The notes beneath the pieces were generated by a model that made no database searches, was not told the origin of the DNA, and saw only the letters and a list, made by a program, of their open reading frames with translations. A stretch of DNA of 64,000 nucleotides from the NCBI RefSeq assembly GCF_900638585.1, contig NZ_LR134523.1, forward strand, positions 372,001 to 436,000, written 5' to 3'. The stretch comes from Aedoeadaptatus ivorii (lineage in GTDB: Bacteria; Bacillota; Clostridia; Tissierellales; Peptoniphilaceae). The position numbers were made by a program, and so were the translations under genes. Shown here piece by piece: positions 1 through 9,136 of this stretch (position 1 is its first letter; each line of letters begins with the position of its first letter).

Positions 1-1402
1 ACAGGGCGGGACTCAAATCGACGATGTATTCGTGAGGATTGTTGAGCCGCTTGATCTCGTCCCAGAGCGTGCCCAGTTCCTTTTGTACCTTGTCGCGAAT
101 GGCGTCGAGGTCGGGGGATTCGTAGACGAGCTTTCCGCCCACATAGATGTCCTCGAGAAGCGGACGCACCTCGTAGTTTTTGAGGGTTTTGCGCTTCCAG
201 GTAAAGAGGGGGTGGAAGATCTCGTATTCGTCCTCGGGAATGGTCTCGCCCTTTTGGGTGATGACATCGGCCAAGGCCTTGCCGTGATCGCGGTCGTAGA
301 ATCGCCAGATTTCTTTGACCCCGGGGGTGGTGATCTTGGTGACGTTCTCGGAGATCTTGATGGTGGGAATGATGGTATCGCCGTCTTCTAAGGCCACCAG
401 CTTATACACCCCGCCGAAGACCGGATGGCTCTTGGAGGTGATCAGCCGCTCGCCGACGCCGAAGGAATCGATGCAGGCGTCTTGCTTTAACAGATCCTCG
501 ATGACGTATTCGTCGAGGGAGCTGGAGGCCATAATCTTTACGTCCTCGAAGCCCGACGCGTCTAAGATCTTGCGGATCTTTTTGCTCAGATAAGCGATAT
601 CGCCCGAGTCGATGCGCACGCCCTTGCCTTCGTGGCCCGCTTCGCGGAGCTCTCGAAAGACCTGAATCGCATTGGGCAGCCCCTGCTTTAAGACGTCGTA
701 GGTGTCGATCAACAAAAAGCAGTTGTCGGGGTAGACCTTGGCATAGGCGCGGAAGGCGTCGATCTCTTCATCGAACATCTGCACCCAGCTGTGGGCCATG
801 GTGCCCAGGGCGGGTACGCCGTATTGGATGTCGGCGAGGGTATTGGCGGTGCCGTTACAGCCCCCGATATAGGCGGCGCGGGCGCCGAGATTGGCGCCGC
901 TGTAACCTTGGGCGCGGCGGGAGCCGAATTCGGTCACGGGGCGCCCGTCGGCGGCGGTACAGATCCGGTTCGCCTTGGTGGCGATCATGGTCTGGTGGTT
1001 GATGGTCAGAAGCACCATGGTCTCGATCAGCTGCGCCTGGATCACCGGGCCGCGCACGGTGACCAAGGGTTCCTGCGGAAAGACCACGGTTCCCTCTGGC
1101 ACCGCGCGCACGTCACAGCTGAACTCGAAATTCGACAGGTACTCGAGAAAGTCCTCGCTGAAGATGCCCTTGGAGCGCAAAAATGCGATGTCTTCGTCGT
1201 TGAATTTCAGCGCTTCGATGTATTCGATCATGGGTTCCAGGCCGCTTACAATGGCATAGCTCGCTTCGTCCGGGGCGGAACGGAAAAACATATCGAAGTG
1301 GACGATCTGATCGCTCATTCCGTTTTCCAAATATCCGTTGCCCATGGTGAACTCGTAAAAGTCCGCCAAGAGTGTGTAATTGTTTTTTTCTGTAAAATTC
1401 AT
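1..1402 (-). CDS. pncB: Nicotinate phosphoribosyltransferase (3' end cut by window edge)
   Basis: Makes nicotinate mononucleotide from nicotinate and PRPP (Preiss-Handler NAD salvage, cytoplasmic). The frame is open from an ATG at 1402 to base 1, about 467 codons, close to the usual 480-490, so only a short C-terminus is missing. It starts MNFTEKNNYTLLADFYEFTM, the typical N-terminus of this family. Also visible are the phosphate-loop region FGSRRAQG, the barrel segment RIDSGDIAYLSKKIRKIL and the conserved DSFGVGERL. A TATAAT on the minus strand (1455-1450) lies about 50 bases upstream. It is divergent from the ABC-F gene. Confidence 0.95.
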   Translation of the reverse strand, partial: MNFTEKNNYTLLADFYEFTMGNGYLENGMSDQIVHFDMFFRSAPDEASYAIVSGLEPMIEYIEALKFNDEDIAFLRSKGIFSEDFLEYLSNFEFSCDVRAVPEGTVVFPQEPLVTVRGPVIQAQLIETMVLLTINHQTMIATKANRICTAADGRPVTEFGSRRAQGYSGANLGARAAYIGGCNGTANTLADIQYGVPALGTMAHSWVQMFDEEIDAFRAYAKVYPDNCFLLIDTYDVLKQGLPNAIQVFRELREAGHEGKGVRIDSGDIAYLSKKIRKILDASGFEDVKIMASSSLDEYVIEDLLKQDACIDSFGVGERLITSKSHPVFGGVYKLVALEDGDTIIPTIKISENVTKITTPGVKEIWRFYDRDHGKALADVITQKGETIPEDEYEIFHPLFTWKRKTLKNYEVRPLLEDIYVGGKLVYESPDLDAIRDKVQKELGTLWDEIKRLNNPHEYIVDLSPAL

Positions 1403-1449
1403 GACACTCACTTTCCGAAAATTAACGTATAAACGCTTTACTGCTTAAC

Positions 1450-1455
1450 ATTATA
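1450..1455 (-). promoter_or_regulatory. -10 element for pncB
   Basis: TATAAT on the minus strand, about 48 bases upstream of the pncB ATG. No good -35 hexamer is visible at 17-bp spacing (the sequence there is ACCGCA), so only the -10 is called. Confidence 0.5.
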
Positions 1456-1554
1456 GCACAGCGGAGGGCAAATGCGGTCGGAAGAAACGATTTCATTTCG
1501 AGCGAAGCGGCGCCCACGCGACGCCTAAACAATGGTGAATTACCGTCGCGCGGG

Positions 1555-1563
1555 TGATACAAT
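1555..1563 (+). promoter_or_regulatory. Extended -10 promoter for the ABC-F gene
   Basis: TGATACAAT is an extended -10 (TGN plus TACAAT), 30 bases before the ATG at 1593. No clear -35, as expected for an extended -10 promoter. Confidence 0.5.
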
Positions 1564-1592
1564 AGGGGAGAATACTACCAGGAAGGTGAACT

Positions 1593-3194
1593 ATGTTACA
1601 AGTAACCGATGTAAGCGTATTGTTTCCGGACAAAAAACTCTTCGACGAAGTGAATCTGCTATTCCAAAAGGGGAATTGCTACGGAATCATCGGCGCCAAC
1701 GGCGCGGGAAAATCTACATTTTTGAAAATCCTCTCCGGCGAGAAAGAGCCCACCACGGGCCATGTCTCCAAGGGAAAAGACGAGCGGCTCTCCAAACTCA
1801 AGCAAGATCACTTCGCCTACGAAGACGAGGTGGTATCGGATGTGGTGATCCGGGGCAACGAGGAATTGTACCGCATCGGCAAGGAAAAAGACGCGATCTA
1901 TATGAAACCCGACTTTTCCGACGAAGACGGCATTCGCGCCGGCGAACTCGAGGCCCGATTTGCCGAGCTGAACGGCTACGAGGCGGAAAGCGAAGCCGCC
2001 CGCCTCTTGCAGGGGTTGGGGATCGGCACCGAAAAGCACGATCTCTTGATGCGGGACTTGATCGAGAGCGAAAAAGTCAAGGTGCTCCTCGCCCAGGCGC
2101 TTTTCGGCGAACCCGAGATCCTGATGCTCGACGAGCCGACCAACGGTCTCGACGTAAAGGCGGTGTTATGGCTCGAGGCCTTTTTGGCGGAGTTTCCGGG
2201 CATTGTAATCATCGTAAGCCACGACCGCCATTTCTTAAACGAAGTCTGCACCCATATGGTAGACATCGACTACGGCAAGATCAATATGGTTACCGGAAAC
2301 TACGACTTCTGGTACGAATCGGGGCAGCTCGCCGCCAAGCTCCTCAAGGAACAGAACAAAAAGAAAGAGGAGAAGGTCAAGGAGCTGAAGGAGTTTATCG
2401 CCCGCTTCAGCGCCAACAAATCCAAATCGCGCCAGGCGACGAGCCGCAAAAAGTTGCTCGAGAAGATCGACGTGGAAGAGATTCGCCCTTCCCTGCGGCG
2501 CTATCCCTTTGTGGGCTTTTCCCTTTCGCGAGAGCCCGGAAACGAGATCCTCACTGTGGAGGGACTATCCGCCAAGAACGAAAAACAGACGCTGCTCGAC
2601 GACATCTCCTTCCGCGTCGACAAGGGCGACAAGATCGCTTTTATCGGAAACGAGATCGCCGTGACGAAGCTGTTTTCGATTCTCGCAGGAGAAGATGCCG
2701 ACTATACCGGTACGGTGAAGTGGGGCCAGACCATTACCGCGCGGTACTTTCCCCGGGACAATTCCCGCTATTTCGACGACGTGGAGGACAATCTCATCGA
2801 TTGGCTGCGCCGCTACTCCGAAGACCAATCCGAAATCGTCATGCGGGGCCTTTTGGGCAAGATGCTATTCTCCGGCGACGAGGCGCTGAAAAAGGCAAAG
2901 GTCCTTTCGGGTGGGGAGCGGGTGCGGATGATGTTTTCCAAGATGATGATCGATCCCGCCAATGTGCTCCTGTTCGATCAGCCGACCAACCACTTGGACT
3001 TGGAGAGCATCGAGGCGGTCAACAACGGGCTGATCGCCTTTAAGGGGAATGTGCTCTTTTCCTCCCACGACCACCAGTTCGTCAGTTCCGTCGCCAATCG
3101 CATTATCGAAATCAAAGAAGACGGCAGCATTCGAGACAGAAAGATGGGTTATGAAGAATATATTCGCGAATTTATCGCCGACGACGATCGCTAA
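1593..3194 (+). CDS. ABC-F family ATPase, YkpA/YbiT-like, with one degenerate ATP site
   Basis: ABC-F proteins are soluble tandem ATPases that act on the ribosome (translation factors or antibiotic protection); no membrane segment is present. 533 aa, usual for the family. The first domain has Walker A GANGAGKS (about residue 35), Walker B LMLDEPTNGLD and SHDRHF, but LIESE stands where the LSGGE signature belongs. A basic, helical inter-domain linker (about residues 245-300, KKKEEKVKELKEF) follows. The second domain has a normal LSGGE signature (LSGGERVRMMF), but its Walker A is GNEIAVTK without the GK[ST] lysine and its catalytic Glu is Gln (LLFDQPTNHLD). The start follows AGGAAGG. The closest named relatives I recognise are YkpA/YbiT, so an antibiotic-resistance role is not implied. 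The exact cellular role is unknown. Confidence 0.9.
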   Translation: MLQVTDVSVLFPDKKLFDEVNLLFQKGNCYGIIGANGAGKSTFLKILSGEKEPTTGHVSKGKDERLSKLKQDHFAYEDEVVSDVVIRGNEELYRIGKEKDAIYMKPDFSDEDGIRAGELEARFAELNGYEAESEAARLLQGLGIGTEKHDLLMRDLIESEKVKVLLAQALFGEPEILMLDEPTNGLDVKAVLWLEAFLAEFPGIVIIVSHDRHFLNEVCTHMVDIDYGKINMVTGNYDFWYESGQLAAKLLKEQNKKKEEKVKELKEFIARFSANKSKSRQATSRKKLLEKIDVEEIRPSLRRYPFVGFSLSREPGNEILTVEGLSAKNEKQTLLDDISFRVDKGDKIAFIGNEIAVTKLFSILAGEDADYTGTVKWGQTITARYFPRDNSRYFDDVEDNLIDWLRRYSEDQSEIVMRGLLGKMLFSGDEALKKAKVLSGGERVRMMFSKMMIDPANVLLFDQPTNHLDLESIEAVNNGLIAFKGNVLFSSHDHQFVSSVANRIIEIKEDGSIRDRKMGYEEYIREFIADDDR

Positions 3195-3255
3195 TTTACA
3201 GAGATTTTACAATTCCAAAATATTAATTTGTTATGGTGTAGACGAGGTGCTTTAA

Positions 3256-4164
3256 ATGCATGGGATTATAGACATCGGTTCTAACACCATTCGTCTTTCG
3301 GTGTTTCGCATCGAGGGAAAAAAAGTAATCAATTTGTTCAACGAGAAGCGGACGGTCGGGATCGCCGGCTATCGAAAAGACGGGAAGTTGACCCAAGAGG
3401 GCATCGACGTCTTGATCCAGACGCTGTCCTCTTTTGCCTATATCATCGACATATTCGGGGATATCCACTACGCCCACGCCATTGCGACGGCTTCCATCCG
3501 AAACATCTCCAATTCCGACGAAGTGATTCGCGCCGTGAAAAAGAAGGTGGGGATGGATATCGAAGTGCTGAGCGGGGAAGAGGAAGCTTATCTCGCCTTT
3601 GTCGGGGCGGGATCGTCTTTGGATGCGGTCGACGACGGCGTGCTCACAGACATCGGCGGCGGCTCTTCGGAGATCGTCCTGTTTCGCGATCGAGAGATCG
3701 TGGACTCGGCGTCTTTGGACATCGGTTCCTTATCCGCCTTTAAGGAATACGTGGCGGGGCTCTTCATGCAGCCCTGCGAGCGCAAGGCGCTGGATCGGCG
3801 CCTGAAGTTTTTGCTCCACGCCCAGGGCGTCGATCGCGAAGACTTCCCCGTCCTCTGTGCCGTCGGCGGCAGCGCTCGGGCGACGCTTTTGATGTATAAC
3901 GAGTTCTACGACGAACATCCCGATAATGACGAGATGGACGTCGACGACCTGAGGACGTTGATGAAACATTTGTTGGAAATGGACGATAAGGACAAGATGG
4001 ATATCATCCTCAAGACAAAGGCGGATCGCATACACACATTCTTGCCCGGCCTCTGTATTCTGTACCGAATCGCGAAATACTTCCACGTGGACCGCATCGC
4101 GGTTTCGCAGACGGGGATCAGAGAGGGCTATGTACTCAGTCGCATTGTAGGAGGCGAATCATGA
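3256..4164 (+). CDS. ppx: Exopolyphosphatase, Ppx/GppA family (short form)
   Basis: Hydrolyses terminal phosphates of polyphosphate and/or the pentaphosphate of pppGpp. 302 aa covers only the two ASKHA-fold lobes; the C-terminal HD-like domain of E. coli Ppx is absent, as in many short Firmicute and actinobacterial forms. The phosphate-binding loops are visible: DIGSNTIRLSVF at residues 6-17 and DIGGGSSEIVLF in the middle. The last 4 bases (ATGA) overlap the ppk1 start, so the synthesis and degradation enzymes are translationally coupled. The start ATG has GAGGTG upstream. Polyphosphatase rather than pppGpp hydrolase is inferred from pairing with ppk1. Confidence 0.9.
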   Translation: MHGIIDIGSNTIRLSVFRIEGKKVINLFNEKRTVGIAGYRKDGKLTQEGIDVLIQTLSSFAYIIDIFGDIHYAHAIATASIRNISNSDEVIRAVKKKVGMDIEVLSGEEEAYLAFVGAGSSLDAVDDGVLTDIGGGSSEIVLFRDREIVDSASLDIGSLSAFKEYVAGLFMQPCERKALDRRLKFLLHAQGVDREDFPVLCAVGGSARATLLMYNEFYDEHPDNDEMDVDDLRTLMKHLLEMDDKDKMDIILKTKADRIHTFLPGLCILYRIAKYFHVDRIAVSQTGIREGYVLSRIVGGES

Positions 4165-6353
4165 CCGATATTTCCTTTACACAAAACAGAGAGTTGTCAT
4201 GGCTCCGTTTTAACGAACGGGTTCTCGACGAAGCCCAAGACGTCAAGGTGCCGCTTTTGGAGCGGATCAAGTTTTTGTCCATCTTCGATTCCAATCTCGA
4301 CGAATTCTTTATGGTGCGGGTGGGGTCTTTGACCGACCTTTCTATGCTGCAAAAAAAGGTCGTCGACAACAAGTCTTTAATGGACCAGGACGAGCAGCTC
4401 GACGCGGTGATGGAGGCGACGAGTTCGCTCTACCAAAAGAAGGACCACGTCTATCAGGAACTGATGGATCGCTTCCGCTCCGAGGGCTATTATTTTGTAG
4501 AGAAGGAAGAACTGTCGGAACACGAAGACACGGTGCTCCAGGCGTATTTCGACAACTCGGTCAGCCCCTTCTTAAACTATCAGATCGTGGATATGACCCA
4601 CCCCTTCCCCCATATTCCCAATCTCGCCATCGTCATCCTCTACACCCTGCACGCCAAGGGGGTGGACGGGGATCGAAAGATCGGCATTATTCAGGTGCCC
4701 GACAAGGTCTCCCGATATATGCGCGTAGACAGCAATAAGTATATTATGCTAGAAGAGATTATCCGGGAATACGGAAAGGCGCTCTTCGAAAACTACGATG
4801 TGGAAGACTCATACATAATGAGTGTGACCCGAAATGCCGATATCGAGTGGGACGACGAGGACTACGAGCTGGAAGAAGACTACCGCTCGCATATGAAGAA
4901 GATGCTCAAAAAGCGCAAGCGTCTGGTGCCGGTGCGCCTGGAAGTCGACCGACTCCCCGACGAGGCGGTCGTGAAGCTGCTCTTGAAAAACCTCTCGCTT
5001 TCTCGCAACCGCCTCTTTGTCACCAAGAGCCCCATGCGGTTGGACTATCTTTTCGCCCTTTCCGGCGAGCTGGAAGAAGCCATGGGCCCGGAATATGTGG
5101 AACCGCCCTTCACCCCCCAACGCAGCCGCTATGTGCGGGATGACATGCCCATGATCGAACAGGTGGAGGCGCGCGATATTCTATTGTCCTACCCCTACGA
5201 GAGCATGGACCCCATCATCCGTCTCTTAAAAGAGGCGGCGGAAGACCCCACGGTGATGTCGATCAAGATCACCCTATACCGCATCGCCAAGGACTCCAAG
5301 ATCGCCGAGCAGTTGATCGCCGCGGCGGAAAACGGCAAGGACGTGTTGGTCTTGATGGAGCTCCGCGCCCGCTTCGACGAGGAGAACAATATCTTGTGGT
5401 CGTCGAATCTGGAAAAGGCGGGTTGCCGGGTGATCTACGGCTTTAACCACTTCAAATGCCACTCCAAGGTCCTCTTGATTACGCGCATGGTCGACGACAA
5501 GGCACAATACATCACGCAAGTCGCCACCGGAAACTACAACGAAAAGACCGCCAAGCTCTATACGGACTTTTCGCTCCTGACCGCCGATCAAAAGATCGGC
5601 CGCGACGCCAATCGCCTCTTCGACAATTTCCTGATCGGCGATATAGAAGGCGAATACGACGAACTCATGGTCAGCCCCAAATCCATGTCCGAAGGGCTCG
5701 AGCGGCTCTTCGACGAGCAGATCGCCTTGGCAAAATCCGGCGGCGAGGGCTATATTCGCCTCAAAATGAACTCGATCTCCGACCGCATTCTGATCGACAA
5801 GATCTCCGAGGCGTCCAATGCCGGCGTCAAGATCGATATGATGGTGCGCGGCATTACCTGTATCGTGCCCGGCGTGCCCGGCCGCACGGAAAATCTGTCG
5901 GTCTACTCGGTAGTGGGACGCTTTTTGGAGCACCACCGCGTCTACCAGTTCGGAAAGGGCGAGGACGCCAAGGTCTACATCTCCTCCGCCGACTTTATGA
6001 CGAGAAACATTCGAAAACGCGTGGAAGTCGCCTGCCCCATCTTGGATCCCGAGATCAAAACGCGGGTACTCGACTTTATGGACACGATGTTTGCCGACGA
6101 CGTAAAGATCCGCGAGCTCCTGCCCACCCGCCGCTATGCGCATGTGGTGAATCGCGACAATATCGTGGCGCAAGAGGCACTTATGAAAGAGGCGTTGGAA
6201 CACGCCCCCGAGGATACGCCCGTGAAGACCGCGCCCCGGCGATTTGCCGAACCCCTGCCTTCTCAGGGCAGAGAAGAACCCGGTGCACAGAAAGAAGAAA
6301 AAGAAGGCTTCTTCGCCCGTCTGATTCGCAAATTGTTCGGGCGATCCCGGTAA
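4161..6353 (+). CDS. ppk1: Polyphosphate kinase 1
   Basis: Polymerises the ATP gamma-phosphate into polyphosphate, reversibly, through a phosphohistidine. 730 aa, full length, with the N-terminal helical domain (starts TDISFTQNRELSWLRFNERV, the family hallmark), head domain and two PLD-like catalytic domains. The autophosphorylated His is most likely His434 in FKCHSK. The second catalytic His lies in LEHHRVYQFG. A charged tail of about 55 residues follows the conserved core. It overlaps ppx by 4 bases and is followed directly by a strong terminator, so ppx-ppk1 look like a two-gene operon. Confidence 0.97.
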   Translation: MTDISFTQNRELSWLRFNERVLDEAQDVKVPLLERIKFLSIFDSNLDEFFMVRVGSLTDLSMLQKKVVDNKSLMDQDEQLDAVMEATSSLYQKKDHVYQELMDRFRSEGYYFVEKEELSEHEDTVLQAYFDNSVSPFLNYQIVDMTHPFPHIPNLAIVILYTLHAKGVDGDRKIGIIQVPDKVSRYMRVDSNKYIMLEEIIREYGKALFENYDVEDSYIMSVTRNADIEWDDEDYELEEDYRSHMKKMLKKRKRLVPVRLEVDRLPDEAVVKLLLKNLSLSRNRLFVTKSPMRLDYLFALSGELEEAMGPEYVEPPFTPQRSRYVRDDMPMIEQVEARDILLSYPYESMDPIIRLLKEAAEDPTVMSIKITLYRIAKDSKIAEQLIAAAENGKDVLVLMELRARFDEENNILWSSNLEKAGCRVIYGFNHFKCHSKVLLITRMVDDKAQYITQVATGNYNEKTAKLYTDFSLLTADQKIGRDANRLFDNFLIGDIEGEYDELMVSPKSMSEGLERLFDEQIALAKSGGEGYIRLKMNSISDRILIDKISEASNAGVKIDMMVRGITCIVPGVPGRTENLSVYSVVGRFLEHHRVYQFGKGEDAKVYISSADFMTRNIRKRVEVACPILDPEIKTRVLDFMDTMFADDVKIRELLPTRRYAHVVNRDNIVAQEALMKEALEHAPEDTPVKTAPRRFAEPLPSQGREEPGAQKEEKEGFFARLIRKLFGRSR

Positions 6354-6360
6354 ACGAGGA

Positions 6361-6385
6361 GAAGACCTGCGGGTCTTCTTTTTTT
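6361..6385 (+). terminator. Rho-independent terminator after ppk1
   Basis: Stem GAAGACC / GGTCTTC (6361-6378) with a 4-base loop, then a T run (6379-6385). Starts 7 bases after the ppk1 stop. Confidence 0.9.
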
Positions 6386-6397
6386 ATTCGGAAACTT

Positions 6398-6406
6398 TGA
6401 TATAAT
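6398..6406 (+). promoter_or_regulatory. Extended -10 promoter for the Lys-tail methyltransferase operon
   Basis: TGATATAAT, an extended -10 with perfect TATAAT at 6401-6406, lies between the ppk1 terminator and the ATG at 6435. The -35 position is T-rich and poor, which fits an extended -10 promoter. Confidence 0.7.
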
Positions 6407-6434
6407 GAAAAAATAAATAAGGAGAAGATGCAAT

Positions 6435-7457
6435 ATGCCGAAAGATAAAAAGAAAAAATTAAAAGCGAAAGACGACAAGCGCGCACAAAAAGCGCAGAAC
6501 GAGAAGAAAAAGAAGGAGGAGAGTAAGGCGGGGGAGAAAAAGACAAAAACAAAAAAGAAAAATAAGGCCAAAGTCGAGCGACAAAAAGCGGCGGACAAAG
6601 CTGCCAAAAAGAAGAGCGCCAAAAAGAAGCGATCGAAGGAAGAGGCGAAGGCAAAGAAAGTGAAGCTGTCTTCAAAGGCGAAAAAAGCGAAGACCGCGCC
6701 TGAAAACAAGAAGAAGCCGTCGAAGGCAAAAGCGAAGAAGACAAAGACGAAGTCGAAATCGAAAAAAGCCAAGTCTGCAATGGTAAAAGCGAAAAAGAAG
6801 CCGTCGAAGGAAAAGAAGGAGAAAGCACAATCCGCACCCGTAAAAGAAGAAGAGAAAACGCCGGCGCATAAGGAGGACGAAGGGGCGGAAAACGACGCGG
6901 CGCATGCGGCCGCCCCGGCGGTCGAAGACAGCCCCACAAAAGTGGTGCCGCGCGTACAAGCGGCGACGAGTGCGGCAAAGCCCCTACAAGCGCCCGCCGG
7001 CGTATCGGCGGTGCTGCGCCGGGTGATCGAAACGCCCCTGGGCCGCCTCTCCCTAAAGGCGGAAGGGGAGGCGCTTACGGAGATCCTATTTACCGAAGAG
7101 GACCTCGGCGGCGACGATGCCCCCCTCTTGCAAGAGGCGGAGCGCCAACTCGCCGAGTACTTTGTCGGCGAGCGCAAGTCCTTCGAGCTGCCCCTCGCCC
7201 TGCGGGGCACGGAATTTCAGCGGGCGGTCTACGATGCGCTCCTCGCGATTCCCTACGGCGAAGTGAAGAGCTACCAGGAAGTGGCCGTCGCCATCGGCAG
7301 AGACCGCGCCTACCGCGCCGTGGGCGGCGCCGTGGGGAAAAACCCGCTTACGGTGGTGGTGCCTTGCCACCGCGTGGTCCGCAAAGACGGATCCGCCGGC
7401 GGCTACAGCGGCGGTGCGCATAGAAAAGAGGCGCTCTTGCGCCTGGAAGGCCGCTAA
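6435..7457 (+). CDS. ogt: Lysine-rich histone-H1-like tail fused to O6-alkylguanine-DNA methyltransferase
   Basis: The C-terminal half (about residues 190-340) is a complete methylated-DNA-protein-cysteine methyltransferase. It has an N-terminal Ogt domain (about 195-250), then the DNA-binding wing with RAVGGAVGKNP and the active-site PCHRVV motif, whose Cys accepts the alkyl group. Residues 1-140 are low-complexity and extremely basic, made of K, A, E, S and T in KKA/AKK units like histone H1 or chlamydial Hc1. An acidic, Ala/Pro-rich spacer (about 141-190) follows. Tail and enzyme share one open frame. AAGGAG sits 10 bases before the ATG, which places translation initiation ahead of the tail; I see no better internal start before the enzyme. 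Ordinary Ogt/AdaB proteins are 150-180 aa. I infer a non-specific DNA tether. The antiporter gene follows 5 bases after the stop. Confidence 0.9.
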   Translation: MPKDKKKKLKAKDDKRAQKAQNEKKKKEESKAGEKKTKTKKKNKAKVERQKAADKAAKKKSAKKKRSKEEAKAKKVKLSSKAKKAKTAPENKKKPSKAKAKKTKTKSKSKKAKSAMVKAKKKPSKEKKEKAQSAPVKEEEKTPAHKEDEGAENDAAHAAAPAVEDSPTKVVPRVQAATSAAKPLQAPAGVSAVLRRVIETPLGRLSLKAEGEALTEILFTEEDLGGDDAPLLQEAERQLAEYFVGERKSFELPLALRGTEFQRAVYDALLAIPYGEVKSYQEVAVAIGRDRAYRAVGGAVGKNPLTVVVPCHRVVRKDGSAGGYSGGAHRKEALLRLEGR

Positions 7458-7462
7458 AAAGC

Positions 7463-9076
7463 GTGAATGCGATTCTACTATTCGTCTCGACGATCTTTAT
7501 CGCGGCGCTCTTTGCGATCAAGTTTTCCCATCGCTACGGCATCCCCTCGCTCTTTTTGTTCTTTCTATTGGGGATCGGTGCCAATGCCCTGGGCGTCGAC
7601 TTCGAAAAATTCGGATTTATGGAGCACTACGCCGGCTTTGCGCTCTTTGTAATCATGTTCTACGGGGGCTACGGCACCAATCTCGAGATGGGGCTTCCGG
7701 TCCTTCGGCCCGCCGTGGCGCTCAGTTCCCTGGGCGTGGTGATTACCGCCTTATTGACGGGGTTGTTCGCGCACTATGTGCTGGACTTTTCCCTCGTAGA
7801 GGGTATGCTCTTCGGATCGGTTATCGGCTCCACCGACTACGCCTCGGTTTCCTCGGTGCTCCAGAGCAAGAATTTGAACCTGAAGTACCGCTCGGCGCCG
7901 CTTTTGGAATTGGAGAGCGGCTCCAATGACCCCACCGCGTATACCATGACGCTGATCTTTTTGGGGTTGTTGACGGGCAGTGCCGTCTCGGTGCCGCTAT
8001 TGTTGTTGAAGCAGCTCGCCTTTGCGCTCCTTGTGGGCTACGGTATGGCGAAGCTCTTTTTTCTCATTCACGACCGCGTCAATTTTACCAAAGAAGGTCT
8101 CTTTACCGTCTTCGTCTTTGCCATGGCCCTCGCCGCCTTTTCCCTCTGCGGACTGGCGGACGGAAACGGCTATCTCGCCGCCTACCTCTTCGGGGTACTG
8201 ATCGGCAATCGGGATTATTCCGGCAAGCGCGAGATGGTCTTTTTCTTCGACGGCCTGACGGAGATCATGCAGATCAGCCTGTTCTTTCTACTGGGATTTC
8301 TTTCCGATCCGCACGCCCTGTGGACGTGGTTTCCCACGGCGCTTGCGGTAATGCTGTTTTTGCTCCTTGTGGCGCGTCCCGTAGCTGTCTTTTTGTTGAT
8401 GCGATTTTTCGGCGGCACCTTTCGCCAAAATCTCCTACTCTCGTGGGCGGGCCTTCGCGGGGCGGCGGCGATCGTATTCGCCATTATGGTCGTAAACAGC
8501 GGCGCCCGATTGGAATCGGACATCTTTCATGCGGCCCTCGGCGTCTGCCTGTTAAGCAGCCTATTGCAGGGGTCTCTTCTCGCCAAAATCGCCATCAAAC
8601 TCGATATGATCGACCCCGACGATACGGTCTTAAAGACATTTAACTACTATCAGGACCGCAGCGATGTGGGCTTTTTGGAGACTCGCGTCAGGGACGATGA
8701 GATCATCGGCATGAAGGTGAAAGATTTGAACCTCGCCTTCGACTTTATCGTCGCTAAAATCGAGCGCGGCGGAAAGACCATCGTGCCCCACGGCGACACC
8801 GTGCTTCAGGCGGGGGATCTGGTCGTGGTGGGCGGAAAAAGCCATTTCGACACCGTCGGCGGCTCGCTGGAAGAATTTACGATTCGAAGCGAGCACCCCT
8901 GGGCCAATCGGCGGATTCGGGATTTGCACCTTTCGCCCAACGAACTCATCCTAATCGTACAGCGCAATCACAATATCCTCGTGCCGTCGGGGGATACCAT
9001 TGTATGCCCGGGGGACAAGGTGCTGTTTACCGACAGCGAAGAGCCGCTATTTGCGGAGAAAGACGCCGAATTGTAA
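7463..9076 (+). CDS. CPA1-family cation/proton antiporter, NhaP2-like, with RCK_C domains
   Basis: Membrane K+(Na+)/H+ exchanger. 537 aa. Residues 1-380 hold about 12 hydrophobic segments, with conserved acidic patches such as FGSVIGSTDYASV and ELESGSNDPTAY typical of CPA1 antiporters. Two C-terminal TrkA_C/RCK_C regulatory domains follow (about 400-460 and 470-535), recognised by VLQAGDLVVVGG and IVCPGDKVLFTD. The start is GTG at 7463, 5 bases after the methyltransferase stop, with only a weak upstream AAGG, so translation is probably coupled. K+ versus Na+ preference cannot be read from sequence. No clear terminator follows. Confidence 0.92.
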   Translation: MNAILLFVSTIFIAALFAIKFSHRYGIPSLFLFFLLGIGANALGVDFEKFGFMEHYAGFALFVIMFYGGYGTNLEMGLPVLRPAVALSSLGVVITALLTGLFAHYVLDFSLVEGMLFGSVIGSTDYASVSSVLQSKNLNLKYRSAPLLELESGSNDPTAYTMTLIFLGLLTGSAVSVPLLLLKQLAFALLVGYGMAKLFFLIHDRVNFTKEGLFTVFVFAMALAAFSLCGLADGNGYLAAYLFGVLIGNRDYSGKREMVFFFDGLTEIMQISLFFLLGFLSDPHALWTWFPTALAVMLFLLLVARPVAVFLLMRFFGGTFRQNLLLSWAGLRGAAAIVFAIMVVNSGARLESDIFHAALGVCLLSSLLQGSLLAKIAIKLDMIDPDDTVLKTFNYYQDRSDVGFLETRVRDDEIIGMKVKDLNLAFDFIVAKIERGGKTIVPHGDTVLQAGDLVVVGGKSHFDTVGGSLEEFTIRSEHPWANRRIRDLHLSPNELILIVQRNHNILVPSGDTIVCPGDKVLFTDSEEPLFAEKDAEL

Positions 9077-9136
9077 ATAGAGTCACCGGCGTGTAAAAAA
9101 AGAATCATCGATTTCGAAGAAAATGTAAAATCGGCC

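Noticed and set aside
1532-3043. 503-codon overlapping frame inside the ABC-F gene
   Set aside because: Arg-rich out-of-frame reading; the ABC-F frame has the RBS and all family motifs.
6181-7210. Open frames opposite the lysine-rich tail with long Phe/Leu/Ser runs
   Set aside because: Reverse complement of AAG/AAA codons reads as Phe/Leu. The plus-strand frame continues into a conserved enzyme, so it is the real one.
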